Source: Bathymodiolus brooksi
Lineage: Eukaryota > Mollusca > Bivalvia > Mytilida > Modiolidae
Direction of reading: 5' to 3'
DNA: 64,000 nt
Assembly (NCBI GenBank): GCA_963680875.1
Contig: OY804589.1
Span: 29,800,962-29,864,961 of the forward strand
The position numbers and the translations under genes are program-made. This document shows, one piece after another, positions 1 to 13,348 of this stretch (the stretch's first letter is position 1; every line of letters starts with the position of its first letter). The notes below the pieces were generated by a model that was not told the DNA's origin, did no database searches, and worked only from the letters and a program-made list of their open reading frames with translations.

Positions 1-2145
1 AACAACGATCACTCATTCACTCCTAACCAGGTGGTCCTGACATTAAACAACAATCACTCATTCACTCCTAACCAGGTGGTCCTGACATTAAACAACGATC
101 ACTCATTCACTCCTAGCCAGGTGGTCCAGACATTAAACAACAATCTCTCATTCACTCCTAGTCAGGTGGTCCTGACATTAAACAACGATCACTCATTCAC
201 TCCTAACCAGGTGGTCCTGACATTAAACAACAATCACTCCTTCACTCCTAACCAGGTGGTCCTGACATTAAAAAACGATCACTCATTCACTCCTAGCCAG
301 GTGGTCCTGGCATTAAACAACGATCACTCATTCACTCCTAGCCAGGTGGTCCTGACATTAAACAACAATCACTCATTCACTCCTAGCCAGGTGGTCCTGA
401 CATTAAACAACAATCACTCATTAACTCCTAAACAGATGGTCCTGACATTAAACAACAATCACTCATTCACTCCTAGCCAGGTGATACTGACATTAAACAA
501 CAATCAATCATTCACTCCTAGCCAGGTGGTCCTGACATTAAACAACGATCACTCATTCACTCCTAGCTAGGTGTTCCTGACATTAAACAACGATCACTCC
601 TTCACTCTTAGCCAGGTGGTCCTTACATTAAACAACGAACACTCATTCACTCCTAATCAGGTGGTCCTGACATTAAACAACGATCACTCATTCACTCCTA
701 ACCAGGTGGTCCTGACATTAAACAACAATCACTCATTCACTCCAAGCCAGGTGGTCCAGACATTAAACAACAATCACTCATTCACTCCTAGCCAGGTGGT
801 CCTGACATTAAACAACAATCACTCATTCACTCCTAGCCAGGTGGTCCTGACATTAAACAACAATCACTCAATCACTCCTAACCAGGTGGTCCTGACATTA
901 AACAACGATCACTCATTCACTCCTAGCCAGGTGGTCCATACATTAAACAACAATCACTCATTCACTCCTAGCCAGGTGGTCCTGACATTAAACAACAATC
1001 ACTCGTTCACTCCTAGCCAGGTGGTCCTGATATTAAACAACAATCACTCATTCACTCCTAGCTAGGTGTTCCTGACATTAAACAACAATCACTCCTTCAC
1101 TCCTAGCTAGGTGGTCCTTACATTAAACAACGATCACTCATTCACTCCTAACCAGGTGGTCCTGACATTAAACAACGATCACTCATTCACTCCTAGCCAG
1201 GTGGTCCAGACATTAAACAACAATCACTCATTCACTCCTAGCCAGGTGGTCCTGACATTAAACAACAATCACTCATTCACTCCTAGCCAGGTGGTCCTGA
1301 CATTAAACAACAATCACTCAATCACTCCTAACCAGGTGGTCCTGACATTAAACAACGATCACTCATTCACTCCTAGCCAGGTGGTCCAGATATTAAACAA
1401 CAATCACTCATTCACTCCTAGGCAGGTGGTCCTGACATTAAACAACAATCACTCATTCACTCCTAGCCAGGTGGTCCTGACATTAAACAACAATCACTCA
1501 TTCACTCCTAGCCAGGTTGTCCTGACATTAAACAACAATCACTCAATCACTCCTAACCAGGTGGTCCTGACATTAAACAACAATCACTCATTCACTCCTA
1601 GCCAGGTGGTCCATACATTAAACAACAATCACTCATTCACTCCTAGCCAGGTGGTCCTGACATTAAACAACAATCACTCAATCACTCCTAACCAGGTGGT
1701 CCTGACATTAAACAACGATCACTCATTCACTCCTAGCCAGGTGGTCCAGATATTAAACAACAATCACTCATTCACTCCTAGCCAGGTGGTCCTGACATTA
1801 AACAACAATCACTCATTCACTCCTAGCCAGGTGGTCCTGACATTAAACAACAATCACTCATTCACTCCTAGCCAGGTGGTCCTGACATTAAACAACAATC
1901 ACTCAATCACTCCTAACCAGGTGGTCCTGACATTAAACAACGATCACTCATTCACTCCTAGCCAGGTGGTCCATACATTAAACAACAATCACTCATTCAC
2001 TCCTAGCCAGGTGGTCCTGACATTAAACAACAATCACTCGTTCACTCCTAGCCAGGTGGTCCTGATATTAAACAACAATCACTCATTCACTCCTAGCTAG
2101 ATGTTCCTGACATTAAACAACAATCACTCCTTCACTCCTAGCTAG
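1..2145 (+). repeat. Proximal block of pure 45-mers with local higher-order repeats
   Basis: This stretch has only 45-bp units and no 47-bp ones. In-frame TAG stops arise where CCTAGCCAG has become CCTAGCTAG, at 568-570, 1063-1065, 1108-1110, 2098-2100 and 2143-2145. A 360-bp (eight-unit) local repeat is seen in the spacing of the CTCAATCAC variant: 1,321 to 1,681 and 1,546 to 1,906. The segment ending at 1,065 recurs ending at 2,100, a shift of 1,035 bp (23 units), and again ending at 5,045. There is nothing but satellite here. Confidence 0.85.
1063..1110 (+). repeat. Stop-bearing monomer doublet (representative)
   Basis: Two TAG codons exactly one unit apart (1063-1065 and 1108-1110) flank a monomer starting GTGTTCCTG and carrying CACTCCTTCAC. 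The same doublet, or a close variant, recurs at 2,098/2,143, 5,043/5,088, 11,063/11,108, 17,093/17,138, 21,623/21,668, 22,801/22,846 and several later places. It behaves as a conserved landmark of the higher-order units and shows that stop codons were amplified along with the array. Confidence 0.8.
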
Positions 2146-4730
2146 GTGGTCCTTACATTAAACAAAGAACACTCATTCACTCCTAATCAGGTGGTCCTGA
2201 CATTAAACAACGATCACTCATTCACTCCTAACCAGGTGGTCCTGACATTAAACAACGATCACTCATTCACTCCTAGCCAGGTGGTCCAGACATTAAACAA
2301 CAATCACTCATTCACTCCTAGCCAGGTGGTCCCGACATTAAACAACAATCACTCATTCACTCCTAGCCAGGTGGTCCTGACATTAAACAACAATCACTCA
2401 ATCACTCCTAACCAGGTGGTCCTGACATTAAACAACGATCACTCATTCACTCCTAGCCAGGTGGTCCAGATATTAAACAACAATCACTCATTCACTCCTA
2501 GCCAGGTGGTCCTGACATTAAACAACAATCACTCGTTCACTCCTAGCCAGGTGGTCCTGATATTAAACAACAATCACTCATTCACTCCTAGCCATGTGGT
2601 CCTGACATTAAACAGCGATCACTCATTCACTCCTAACAAGGTGGTCCTGAGGCATTACACAACAATCACTCATTCACTCCTAGCTAGGTGGTCCCGACAT
2701 TAAACAACGATCACTCATTCATTCCTAACCAGGTGATCCTGAGGTATTAAACAACAATCACTCATTCACTTCTAGCCAGGTGGTCCTGACATTAAACAAC
2801 AATCACTCATTCACTCCTAGCCAGGTGGTACTGACATTAAACAACGATCACTCATTCACTCCTAACCAAGTGGTCCTGAGGCATTAAACAACAATCACTC
2901 ATTCACTCCTAACCAGGTGGTCCTGACATTAAACAACGATCACTCATTCACTCCTAGCCAGGTGGTCCTGACATTAAACAACAATCACTCATTCACTCCT
3001 AACCAGGTGGTCCTGACATTAAACAACAATCACTCATTCACTCCTAGCCAGGTGGTCCTGACATTAAACAACGATCACTCATTCACCCCTAACCAGGTGG
3101 TCCTGAGGCATTAAACAACAATCACTCATTCACTCCTTACCAGGTGGTCCTGACATTAAACAACAATCACTCATTCACTCCTAACCAGGTGGTCCTGAGG
3201 CATTAAACAACAATCACTCATTCACTCCTAAACAGGTGGTCCTGACATTAAACAACAATCACTCATTCACTCCTAACCAGGTGGTCCTGACATTAAACAA
3301 CAATCACTCATTCACTCCTAACCAGGGCCTCCTGACATTAAACAACGATCACTCCTTCACTCCTAGCCAGGTGGTCCTGACATTAAACAACGATCACTCA
3401 TTCACTCCTAGCCAGGTGGTCCTGGCATTAAACAACGATCACTCATTCACTCCTAGCCAGGTGGTCCTGACATTAAACAACAATCACTCATTCACTCCTA
3501 GCCAGGTGGTCCTGACATTAAACAACAATCACTCATTCACTCCTAACCAGATGGTCCTGACATTAAACAACAATCACTCATTCACTCCTAGCCAGGTGGT
3601 CCTGACATTAAATAACAATCACTCATTCACTCCTAGCCAGGTGGTCCTGACATTAAACAACGATCACTCATTCACTCCTAGCCAGGTGATCCTGACATTA
3701 AACAACAATCACTCATTCACTCCTAGCCAGGTGGTCCTGACATTAAACAACGATCACTCATTCACTCCTAACCAGGTGGTCCTGAGGCATTAAACAACAA
3801 TCACTCATTCACTCCTAACCAGGTGGTCCTGACATTAAATAACAATCACTCATTCACTCCTAACCAGGTGGTCCTGACATTAAACAACAATCACTCATTC
3901 ACTCCTAACCAAGGCGTCCTGACATTAAACAACAATCACTCATTCACTCCTAACCATGTGATCCTGACATTAAACAACGATCACTCATTCACTCCTAGCC
4001 AGGTGGTCATGGCATTAAACAACGATCACTCATTCACTCCTAGCCAGGTGGTCCTGACATTAAACAACAATCACTCATTCACTCCTAGCCAGGTGGTCCT
4101 GACATTAAACAACAATCACTCATTCACTCCTAACCAGGTGGTCCTGACATTAAACAACAATCACTCATTCACTCCTAGCCAGGTGGTCCCGACATTAAAC
4201 AAAGATCACCCATTCACTCCTAACCAGGTGATCCTGAGGCATTAAACAACAATCACTCATTTACTCCTAGCCAGGTGGTCCTGACATTAAACAACAATCA
4301 CTCATTTACTCCTAGCCAGGTGGTACTGACATTAAACAACGATCACTCATTCACTCCTAACCAAGTGGTCCTGAGGCATTAAACAACAATCACCCATTCA
4401 CTCCTAACCAGGTGGTCCTGACATTAAACAACGATCACTCATTCACTCCTAGCCAGGTGGACCTGACATTAAACAACAATTACTCATTCACTCCTAACCA
4501 GGTGGTTCTGACATTAAACAACAATCACTCATTCACTCCTAGCCAGGTGGTCCTGACATTAAACAACGATCACACATTCACTCCTAACCAGGTGGTCCTG
4601 AGGCATTAAACAACAATCACTCATTCACACCTAACCAAGTGGTCCTGACATTAAACAACAATCACTCATTCACTCCTAACCAGTTGGTCCTGAGGCATTA
4701 AACAACAATCACTCATTCACTCCAAAATAG
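2146..4730 (+). repeat. 2,945-bp higher-order unit, copy 1
   Basis: Landmarks here recur 2,945 bp downstream: 2,146 to 5,091, 2,917 to 5,862, 3,236 to 6,181, 3,823 to 6,768 and 4,412 to 7,357. The likeness extends upstream to about 1,790. The block introduces the 47-bp units (for example at 2,641, 3,097 and 3,190) and contains unusual monomers such as CCAGGGCCTCCTG near 3,323 and GGTCATGGCATT near 4,005. Small substitutions separate the copies: CACTC near 4,436 is CAGTC at 7,381, so these are two loci and not one sequence assembled twice. Confidence 0.88.
3097..3143 (+). repeat. 47-bp monomer with GG insertion (representative)
   Basis: The usual CTGACATTAAAC reads CTGAGGCATTAAAC, two bases longer, so the open frame ends at CAT-TAA. 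The class is frequent and often occurs 92 bp (45 + 47) apart, as at 3,097 and 3,189. Rare relatives read CTGGGGCATTAA (near 13,931), CTGAGGCTTTAA (near 14,160), CTGAGGTATTAA (near 2,747) and CTGATGCATTAA (near 44,123). Counting by eye, 84 such units lie between inserts 1 and 12. Confidence 0.9.
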
Positions 4731-5090
4731 GTGGTCCTGACATTAAACAACCATCACTCATTCACTCCTAGCCAGGTGGTCCTGACATTAAACAACAATC
4801 ACTCATTCACTCCTAGCCAGGTGGTCCTGACATTAAACAACAATCACTCAATCACTCCTAACCAGGTGGTCCTGACATTAAACAACGATCACTCATTCAC
4901 TCCTAGCCAGGTGGTCCATACATTAAACAACAATCACTCATTCACTCCTAGCCAGGTGGTCCTGACATTAAACAACAATCACTCGTTCACTCCTAGCCAG
5001 GTGGTCCTGATATTAAACAACAATCACTCATTCACTCCTAGCTAGGTGTTCCTGACATTAAACAACAATCACTCCTTCACTCCTAGCTAG

Positions 5091-7675
5091 GTGGTCCTTA
5101 CATTAAACAACGAACACTCATTCACTCCTAATCAGGTGGTCCTGACATTAAACAACGATCACTCATTCACTCCTAACCAGGTGGTCCTGACATTAAACAA
5201 CGATCACTCATTCACTCCTAGCCAGGTGGTCCAGACATTAAACAACAATCACTCATTCACTCCTAGCCAGGTGGTCCCGACATTAAACAACAATCACTCA
5301 TTCACTCCTAGCCAGGTGGTCCTGACATTAAACAACAATCACTCAATCACTCCTAACCAGGTGGTCCTGACATTAAACAACGATCACTCATTCACTCCTA
5401 GCCAGGTGGTCCAGATATTAAACAACAATCACTCATTCACTCCTAGCCAGGTGGTCCTGACATTAAACAACAATCACTCGTTCACTCCTAGCCAGGTGGT
5501 CCTGATATTAAACAACAATCACTCATTCACTCCTAGCCATGTGGTCCTGACATTAAACAGCGATCACTCATTCACTCCTAACAAGGTGGTCCTGAGGCAT
5601 TACACAACAATCACTCATTCACTCCTAGCTAGGTGGTCCCGACATTAAACAACGATCACTCATTCATTCCTAACCAGGTGATCCTGAGGTATTAAACAAC
5701 AATCACTCATTCACTTCTAGCCAGGTGGTCCTGACATTAAACAACAATCACTCATTCACTCCTAGCCAGGTGGTACTGACATTAAACAACGATCACTCAT
5801 TCACTCCTAACCAAGTGGTCCTGAGGCATTAAACAACAATCACTCATTCACTCCTAACCAGGTGGTCCTGACATTAAACAACGATCACTCATTCACTCCT
5901 AGCCAGGTGGTCCTGACATTAAACAACAATCACTCATTCACTCCTAACCAGGTGGTCCTGACATTAAACAACAATCACTCATTCACTCCTAGCCAGGTGG
6001 TCCTGACATTAAACAACGATCACTCATTCACCCCTAACCAGGTGGTCCTGAGGCATTAAACAACAATCACTCATTCACTCCTTACCAGGTGGTCCTGACA
6101 TTAAACAACAATCACTCATTCACTCCTAACCAGGTGGTCCTGAGGCATTAAACAACAATCACTCATTCACTCCTAAACAGGTGGTCCTGACATTAAACAA
6201 CAATCACTCATTCACTCCTAACCAGGTGGTCCTGACATTAAACAACAATCACTCATTCACTCCTAACCAGGGCCTCCTGACATTAAACAACGATCACTCC
6301 TTCACTCCTAGCCAGGTGGTCCTGACATTAAACAACGATCACTCATTCACTCCTAGCCAGGTGGTCCTGGCATTAAACAACGATCACTCATTCACTCCTA
6401 GCCAGGTGGTCCTGACATTAAACAACAATCACTCATTCACTCCTAGCCAGGTGGTCCTGACATTAAACAACAATCACTCATTCACTCCTAACCAGATGGT
6501 CCTGACATTAAACAACAATCACTCATTCACTCCTAGCCAGGTGGTCCTGACATTAAATAACAATCACTCATTCACTCCTAGCCAGGTGGTCCTGACATTA
6601 AACAACGATCACTCATTCACTCCTAGCCAGGTGATCCTGACATTAAACAACAATCACTCATTCACTCCTAGCCAGGTGGTCCTGACATTAAACAACGATC
6701 ACTCATTCACTCCTAACCAGGTGGTCCTGAGGCATTAAACAACAATCACTCATTCACTCCTAACCAGGTGGTCCTGACATTAAATAACAATCACTCATTC
6801 ACTCCTAACCAGGTGGTCCTGACATTAAACAACAATCACTCATTCACTCCTAATCAAGGCGTCCTGACATTAAACAACAATCACTCATTCACTCCTAACC
6901 ATGTGATCCTGACATTAAACAACGATCACTCATTCACTCCTAGCCAGGTGGTCATGGCATTAAACAACGATCACTCATTCACTCCTAGCCAGGTGGTCCT
7001 GACATTAAACAACAATCACTCATTCACTCCTAGCCAGGTGGTCCTGACATTAAACAACAATCACTCATTCACTCCTAACCAGGTGGTCCTGACATTAAAC
7101 AACAATCACTCATTCACTCCTAGCCAGGTGGTCCCGACATTAAACAAAGATCACCCATTCACTCCTAACCAGGTGATCCTGAGGCATTAAACAACAATCA
7201 CTCATTTACTCCTAGCCAGGTGGTCCTGACATTAAACAACAATCACTCATTTACTCCTAGCCAGGTGGTACTGACATTAAACAACGATCACTCATTCACT
7301 CCTAACCAAGTGGTCCTGAGGCATTAAACAACAATCACCCATTCACTCCTAACCAGGTGGTCCTGACATTAAACAACGATCAGTCATTCACTCCTAGCCA
7401 GGTGGACCTGACATTAAACAACAATTACTCATTCACTCCTAACCAGGTGGTCCTGACATTAAACAACAATCACTCATTCACTCCTAGCCAGGTGGTCCTG
7501 ACATTAAACAACGATCACACATTCACTCCTAACCAGGTGGTCCTGAGGCATTAAACAACAATCACTCATTCACACCTAACCAAGTGGTCCTGACATTAAA
7601 CAACAATCACTCATTCACTCCTAACCAGTTGGTCCTGAGGCATTAAACAACAATCACTCATTCACTCCAAAACAG
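5091..7675 (+). repeat. 2,945-bp higher-order unit, copy 2
   Basis: This is the downstream partner of the block at 2,146-4,730, keeping the same order of 47-mers and diagnostic variants. Likeness ends shortly after 7,676: the next two monomers still match 4,731 onward and then the copies part, this one continuing with a TCATAACCAG / CTGTCATTAAGAAAC pair near 7,800-7,830. The block is also the start of the larger 12-kb duplication. Confidence 0.88.
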
Positions 7676-10600
7676 GTGGTCCTGACATTAAACAACCATC
7701 ACTCATTCACTCCTAGCCAGGTGGTCCTGACATTAAACAACAATCACTCATTCACTCCTAGCCAGGTGGTCCTGACATTAAACAACGATCACTCATTCAC
7801 TCATAACCAGGTGGTTCTGTCATTAAGAAACAATCACTCCTTCACTCCTAGCCAGGTGGTCCTGACATTAAGCAACGATCACTCATTCACTCCTAACCAG
7901 GTGGTCCTGACATTAAACAACAATCTCTCCTTCACTCCTAGCCAGGTGGTACTGACATTAAACAACGATCACCCATTCACTCCTAAACAGGTGTTCCTGA
8001 CATTAAACAACAATCACTCCTTCACTCCTAGCCAGGTGGTCCTGATATTAAACAACGATCACTCATTCACTCCTAGCCAGGTGGTCCAGACATTAAACAA
8101 CAATCACTCATTCACTCCTAGCCAGGTGGTCCTGACATTAAACAACAATCACTCGTTCACTCCTAGCCAGGTGGTCCTGACATTTAACAACAATCACTCA
8201 TTCACTCCTAGTCAGGTGGTCCTGACATTAAACAGCAATCACTCATTCACTCCTAACCAGGTGGTCCTGAGGCATTAAACAACAATCACTCATTCACTCC
8301 TAGCCAGGTGGTCCCGACATTAAACAACGATCACTCATTCACTCCTAACCAGGTGATCCTGAGGCATTAAACAACAATCACTCATTCACTCCTAGCCAGG
8401 TGGTCCTGACATTAAGCAACGATCACTCATTCACTCCTAGCCAGATGGTCCTGACATTAAACAACAATCACTCATTCACCCCTAACCAGGTGGTCCTGAC
8501 ATTAAACAACGATCACTCATTCACTCCTAGCCATGTGGTCCTGACATTAAACAACAATCACTCATTCACTCCTAGCCAGGTGGTCCTGACATTAAACAAC
8601 GATCACTCATTCACTCCTAACCAGGTGGTCCTAAGGCATTAAACAACAATCACTCATTCACTCCAAACCAGGTGGTCCTGACATTAAACAACAATCACTC
8701 ATTCACTCCTAACCATGTGGTCCTGACATTAAACAACAATCACTCATTCGCTCCTAACCAGATGGTCCTGACATTAAACAACAATCACTCCTTCACTCCT
8801 AACCATGTGGTCCAGACATTAAACAACGAACACTCATTCACTCCTAGCCAGGTGGGCCTGGCATTAAGCAACGATCACTCATTCACTCCTAGCCGGGTGG
8901 TCCTGACATTAAACAACAATCACTCATTCACTCCTAGCCAGGTGGTCCTGACATTAAACAACAATCACTCATTCACTCCTAACCAGATGGTCCTGACATT
9001 AAACAACAATCACTCATTCACTCCTAGCCAGGTGGTACTGACATTAAAAAATAATCACTCATTCACTCCTAGCCAGGAGGTCCTGACATTAAACAACGAT
9101 CACTCATTCACTCCTAGCCCGGTGGTCCTGACATTAAACAACAATCACTCATTCACTCCTAGCCAGGTGGTCCTGACATTATACAACGATCACTCATTCA
9201 CTCCTAACCAGGTGGTCCTGAGGCATTAAACAACAATCGCTCATTCACTCCTAACCAGGTGGTCCTGACATTAAACAACAATCACTCATTCACTCCTAAC
9301 CAGGTGGTCCTGAGGCATTAAACAACAATCACTCATTCACTCCTAAACAGGTGGTCCTGACATTAAACAACAATCACTCATTCACTCCTAGCCAGGTGGT
9401 ACTGACATTAAACAACAATCACTCATTCACTCCTAGCCAGGTGGTCCTGGCATGAATCAACGATCACTCATTCACTCCTAGCCAGGTGGTCCTGACATTA
9501 AACAACAATCACTCATTCACTCCTAGCCAGGTGGTCCTGACATTAAACAACAATCACTCATTCACTCCTAACCAGATGGTCCTGACATTAAACAACAATC
9601 ACTCATTCACTCCTAGCCAGGTGGTCCTGACATTAAACAACAATCACTCATTCACTTCTAGCTAGGTGGTCCTGACATTAAACAACAATCACTCCTTCAC
9701 TCCTAGCTAGGTGGTCCTGACATTAAACAACGATCACTCATTCACTCCTAACCAGGTGGTCCTGACATTAAACAACGATCACTCATTCACTCCTAACCAG
9801 GTGGTCCTGACATTAAACAACGATCACTCATTCACTCCTAACCAGGTGGTCCTGACATTAAACAACAATCACTCAATCACTCCTAACCAGGTGGTCCTGA
9901 TATTAAACAACGATCACTCATTCACTCCTAACCAGTTGGTCCTGAGGCATTAAACAACAATCACTCATTCACTCCTAACCAGGTGATCCTGAGGCATTAA
10001 ACAACAATCACTCATTCACTCCTAGCCAGGTGGTCCTGACATTAAACAACAATCACTCATTCACTCCTAGCCAGGTGGTACTGACATTAAACAACAATCA
10101 CTCATTCACTCCTAACCAGGTGGTCCTGACATTAAACAACAATCACTCATTCACTCCTAGCCAGGTGGTCCTGACATTAAACAACGATCACTCATTCCCT
10201 CCTAACCAGGTGGTCCTGAGGCATTAAACAACGATAACTCATTCACTCCTAACCAGGTGGTCCTGAGGCATTAAACAACAATCACTCATTCACTCCTAAA
10301 CAGGTGGTCCTGACATTGAACAACAATCACTCATTCACTCCTAACCAGATGGTCCTGACATTAAACAACAATCACTCATTCACTCCTAGCCAGGTGGTCC
10401 TGACATTAAACAACGATCACTCATTCACTCCTAACCAGGTTGTCCTGACATTAAACAACCATCACTCATTCACTCCTAGCTAGGTGGTCCTTACATTGAA
10501 CAACTATCACTCATTCACTCCTAACCAGGTGGTCCTGACATTAAACAACGATCACTCATTCACTCCTAACCAGGTGGTCCTGATATTAAACAACGACCAC

Positions 10601-11978
10601 TCACTCACTCCTAGCCAGGTGGTCCTGACATTAAACAACGATCACTCATTCACTCCTAACCAGGTGGTCCTGACATTAAACAACGATCACTCATTCACTC
10701 CTAACCAGGTGGTCCTGACATTAAACAACAATCACTCAATCACTCCTAACCAGGTGGTCCAGACATTAAACAACAATCACTCATTCACTCCTAACCAGAT
10801 GGCCCTGACATTAAACAACAATCACTCATTCACTCCTAGCCAGATGGTACTGACATTAAACAACAATCACTCATTCACTCCTAGCCAGGTGGTCCTGGCA
10901 TGAATCAACGATCACTCATTCACTCCTAGCCAGGTGGTCCTGACATTAAACAACAATCACTCGTTCACTCCTAACCAGATGGTCCTGACATTAAACAACA
11001 ATCACTCATTCACTCCTAGCCAGGTGGTCCTGACATTAAACAACAATCACTCATTCACTCCTAGCTAGGTGGTCCTGACATTAAACAACAATCACTCCTT
11101 CACTCCTAGCTAGGTGTTCCTGACATTAAACAACGATCACTCATTCACTCCTAACCAGGTGGTCCTGACATTAAACAACGATCACTCATTCACTCCTAAC
11201 CAGGTGGTCCTGACGTTAAACAACAATCACTCAATCACTCCTAACCAGGTGGTCCTGAAATTAAACAACGATCACTCATTCACTCCTAGCCAGGTAATAC
11301 TGACATTAAACAACGATCACTCATTCACTCCTAACCAGGTTGTCCTGACATTAAACAACCATCACTCATTCACTCCTAGCTATGTGGTCCTTACATTGAA
11401 CAACTATCACTCATTCACTCCTAACCAGGTGGTCCTGACATTAAACAACGATCACTCATTCTCTCCTAACCAGGTGGTCCTGATATTAAACAACGACCAC
11501 TCACTCACTCCTAGCCAGGTGGTCCTGACATTAAACAACGATCACTCATTCACTCCAAACCAGGTGGTCCTGACATTAAACAACGATCACTCATTCACTC
11601 CTAACCAGGTGGTCCTGACATTAAACAACAATCACTCAATCACTCCTAACCAGGTGGTCCAGACATTAAACAACAATCACTCATTCACTCCTAGCCAGGT
11701 GGTCCTGACATTAAACAACAATCACTCATTCACTCCTAGCCAGGTGGTCCTGGCATTAAACAACAATCACTCAATCACTCCTAACCAGGTGGTCTTGACA
11801 TTAAACAACAATCACTCATTCACTCCTAACCAGGTGGTCCTGACATTAAACAACAATCACTCATTCACTCCTAACCAGGTGGTTCTGACATTAAACAACG
11901 ATCAATCATTCACTCCTAACCATGTGTTCCTGACATTAAACAACAATCACTCCTTCACTCCTAACCAGGTGGTCCTGA
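7676..11978 (+). repeat. Satellite stretch between the 2,945-bp units and insert 1
   Basis: Only 45-mers and 47-mers are present. Notable variants are CTGTCATTAAGAAAC near 7,816, AAAAAATAATCAC near 9,047, a TGA stop in GGCATGAATCAACG near 9,450 and again near 10,899, and GAACAACTATCAC near 10,498. No gene, RNA or foreign segment is visible until the insert at 11,979. Confidence 0.85.
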
Positions 11979-12168
11979 TAGTATTTGATTTGGTTGGTTG
12001 CTTGATGGCGTTTAGCGCCACTATCAACAATATTTCAGATATATCGTGGAGGTCAGTTTTATTGGTAAAGGAAACAGGAGTACCTGTAGAAAAACACCCA
12101 CGTAAGTAACTGATCAACTGAATGTAACTTGTTCTCTCCATGATATAACTGAGAAATTGCTCAATTGG
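11979..12168 (+). mobile_element. 190-bp dispersed-repeat insert, copy 1
   Basis: Satellite stops after GTGGTCCTGA and resumes at CATTAAAC; the 190 bp between are unrelated to the monomer. From memory, GATTTGGTTGGTTG near the start and GGAGTACCTG in the middle resemble short dispersed repeats of molluscs. No target-site duplication or terminal inverted repeat is obvious. An imperfect hairpin lies at 12,002-12,027 (TTGAT-GGCG / CGCC-ACT-ATCAA, loop TTTAG), and ACAGG-AGTA-CCTGT forms a short dyad. A GTAAGT hexamer is at 12,102-12,107. Open frames crossing it on both strands are short, depend on satellite codons and resemble no protein I know. It could instead be a remnant of the sequence flanking the original satellite. 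Confidence 0.72.
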
Positions 12169-13158
12169 CATTAAACAACAATCACTCATTCACTCCTAAC
12201 CATGTGGTTCTGACATTAAACAACGATCACTCATTCACTCCTAGCCAGGTGGTCCTGGCATTAAACAACGATCACTCATTCACTCCTAGCCAGGTGGTCC
12301 TGACATTAAACAACAATCACTCATTCACTCCTAGCCAGGTGGTCCTGACATTAAACAACAATCACTCATTCACTCCTAACCAGGTGGTCCTGACATTAAA
12401 CAACAATCACTCATTCACTCCTAACCAGATGGTCCTGACATTAAACAACAATCACTCACTCACTCCTAGCCAGGTGGTCCTGACATTAAACAACAATCAC
12501 TCATTCACTCCTAGCTAGGTGTTCCTTACATTGAACAACTATCACTCATTCACTCCTAACCAGGTGGTCCTGACATTAAACAACGATCACTCATTCACTC
12601 CTAACCAGGTGGTCCTGATATTAAACAACGACCACTCACTCACTCCTAGCCAGGTGGTCCTGACATTAAACAACGATCACTCATTCACTCCTAACCAGGT
12701 GGTCCTGACATTAAACAACGATCACTCATTCACTCCTAACCAGGTGGTCCTGACATTAAACAACAATCACTCAATCACTCCTAACCAGGTGGTCCAGACA
12801 TTAAACAACAATCACTCATTCACTCCTAGCCAGGTGGTCCTGACATTAAACAACAATCACGCATTCACTCCTAGCCAGGTGGTCCTGGCATTAAACAACA
12901 ATCACTCAATCACTCCTAACCAGGTGGTCTTGACATTAAACAACAATCACTCATTCACTCCTAACCAGGTGGTCCTGACATTAAACAACCATCACTCATT
13001 CACTCCTAGCCAGGTGGTCCTGACATTAAACAACAATCACTCATTCACTCCTAACCAGGTGGTTCTGACATTAAACAACGATCAATCATTCACTCCTAAC
13101 CATGTGTTCCTGACATTAAACAACAATCACTCCTTCACTCCTAACCAGGTGGTCCTGA

Positions 13159-13348
13159 TAGTATTTGATTTGGTTGGTTGCTTGATGGCGTTTAGCGCCA
13201 CTATCAACAATATTTCAGATATATCGTGGAGGTCAGTTTTATTGGTAAAGGAAACAGGAGTACCTGTGGAAAAACACCCACGTAAGTAACTGATCAACTG
13301 AATGTAACTTGTTCTCTCCATGATATAACTGAGAAATTGCTCAATTGG
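13159..13348 (+). mobile_element. 190-bp insert, copy 2
   Basis: Same length and phase as copy 1, which starts 1,180 bp upstream (190 + 22 x 45). It differs at insert position 110: CTGTGGAAA instead of CTGTAGAAA. The first monomer after it reads CTAAACATG and the second carries TTCACACCTAG, a downstream haplotype shared with copy 5. Confidence 0.75.

Noticed and set aside
31..2703. Series of + strand open frames encoding the 15-residue repeat as genes
   Set aside because: They exist because the unit length is a multiple of three. They mostly start at GTG or TTG, end at recurrent array variants, have no initiation or splice context, and show radical residue changes.
11979..12168. Insert as a complete transposon with its own transposase
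   Set aside because: It is only 190 bp, has no coding capacity of note, and shows no obvious terminal repeats or target-site duplication. At most it is a short non-autonomous element or fragment.
11947..12189. 80-codon minus-strand frame recurring at all twelve inserts
   Set aside because: It is only the reverse reading of the 190-bp insert plus satellite ends. Its twelve-fold recurrence follows from insert amplification, and no known protein resemblance was seen.
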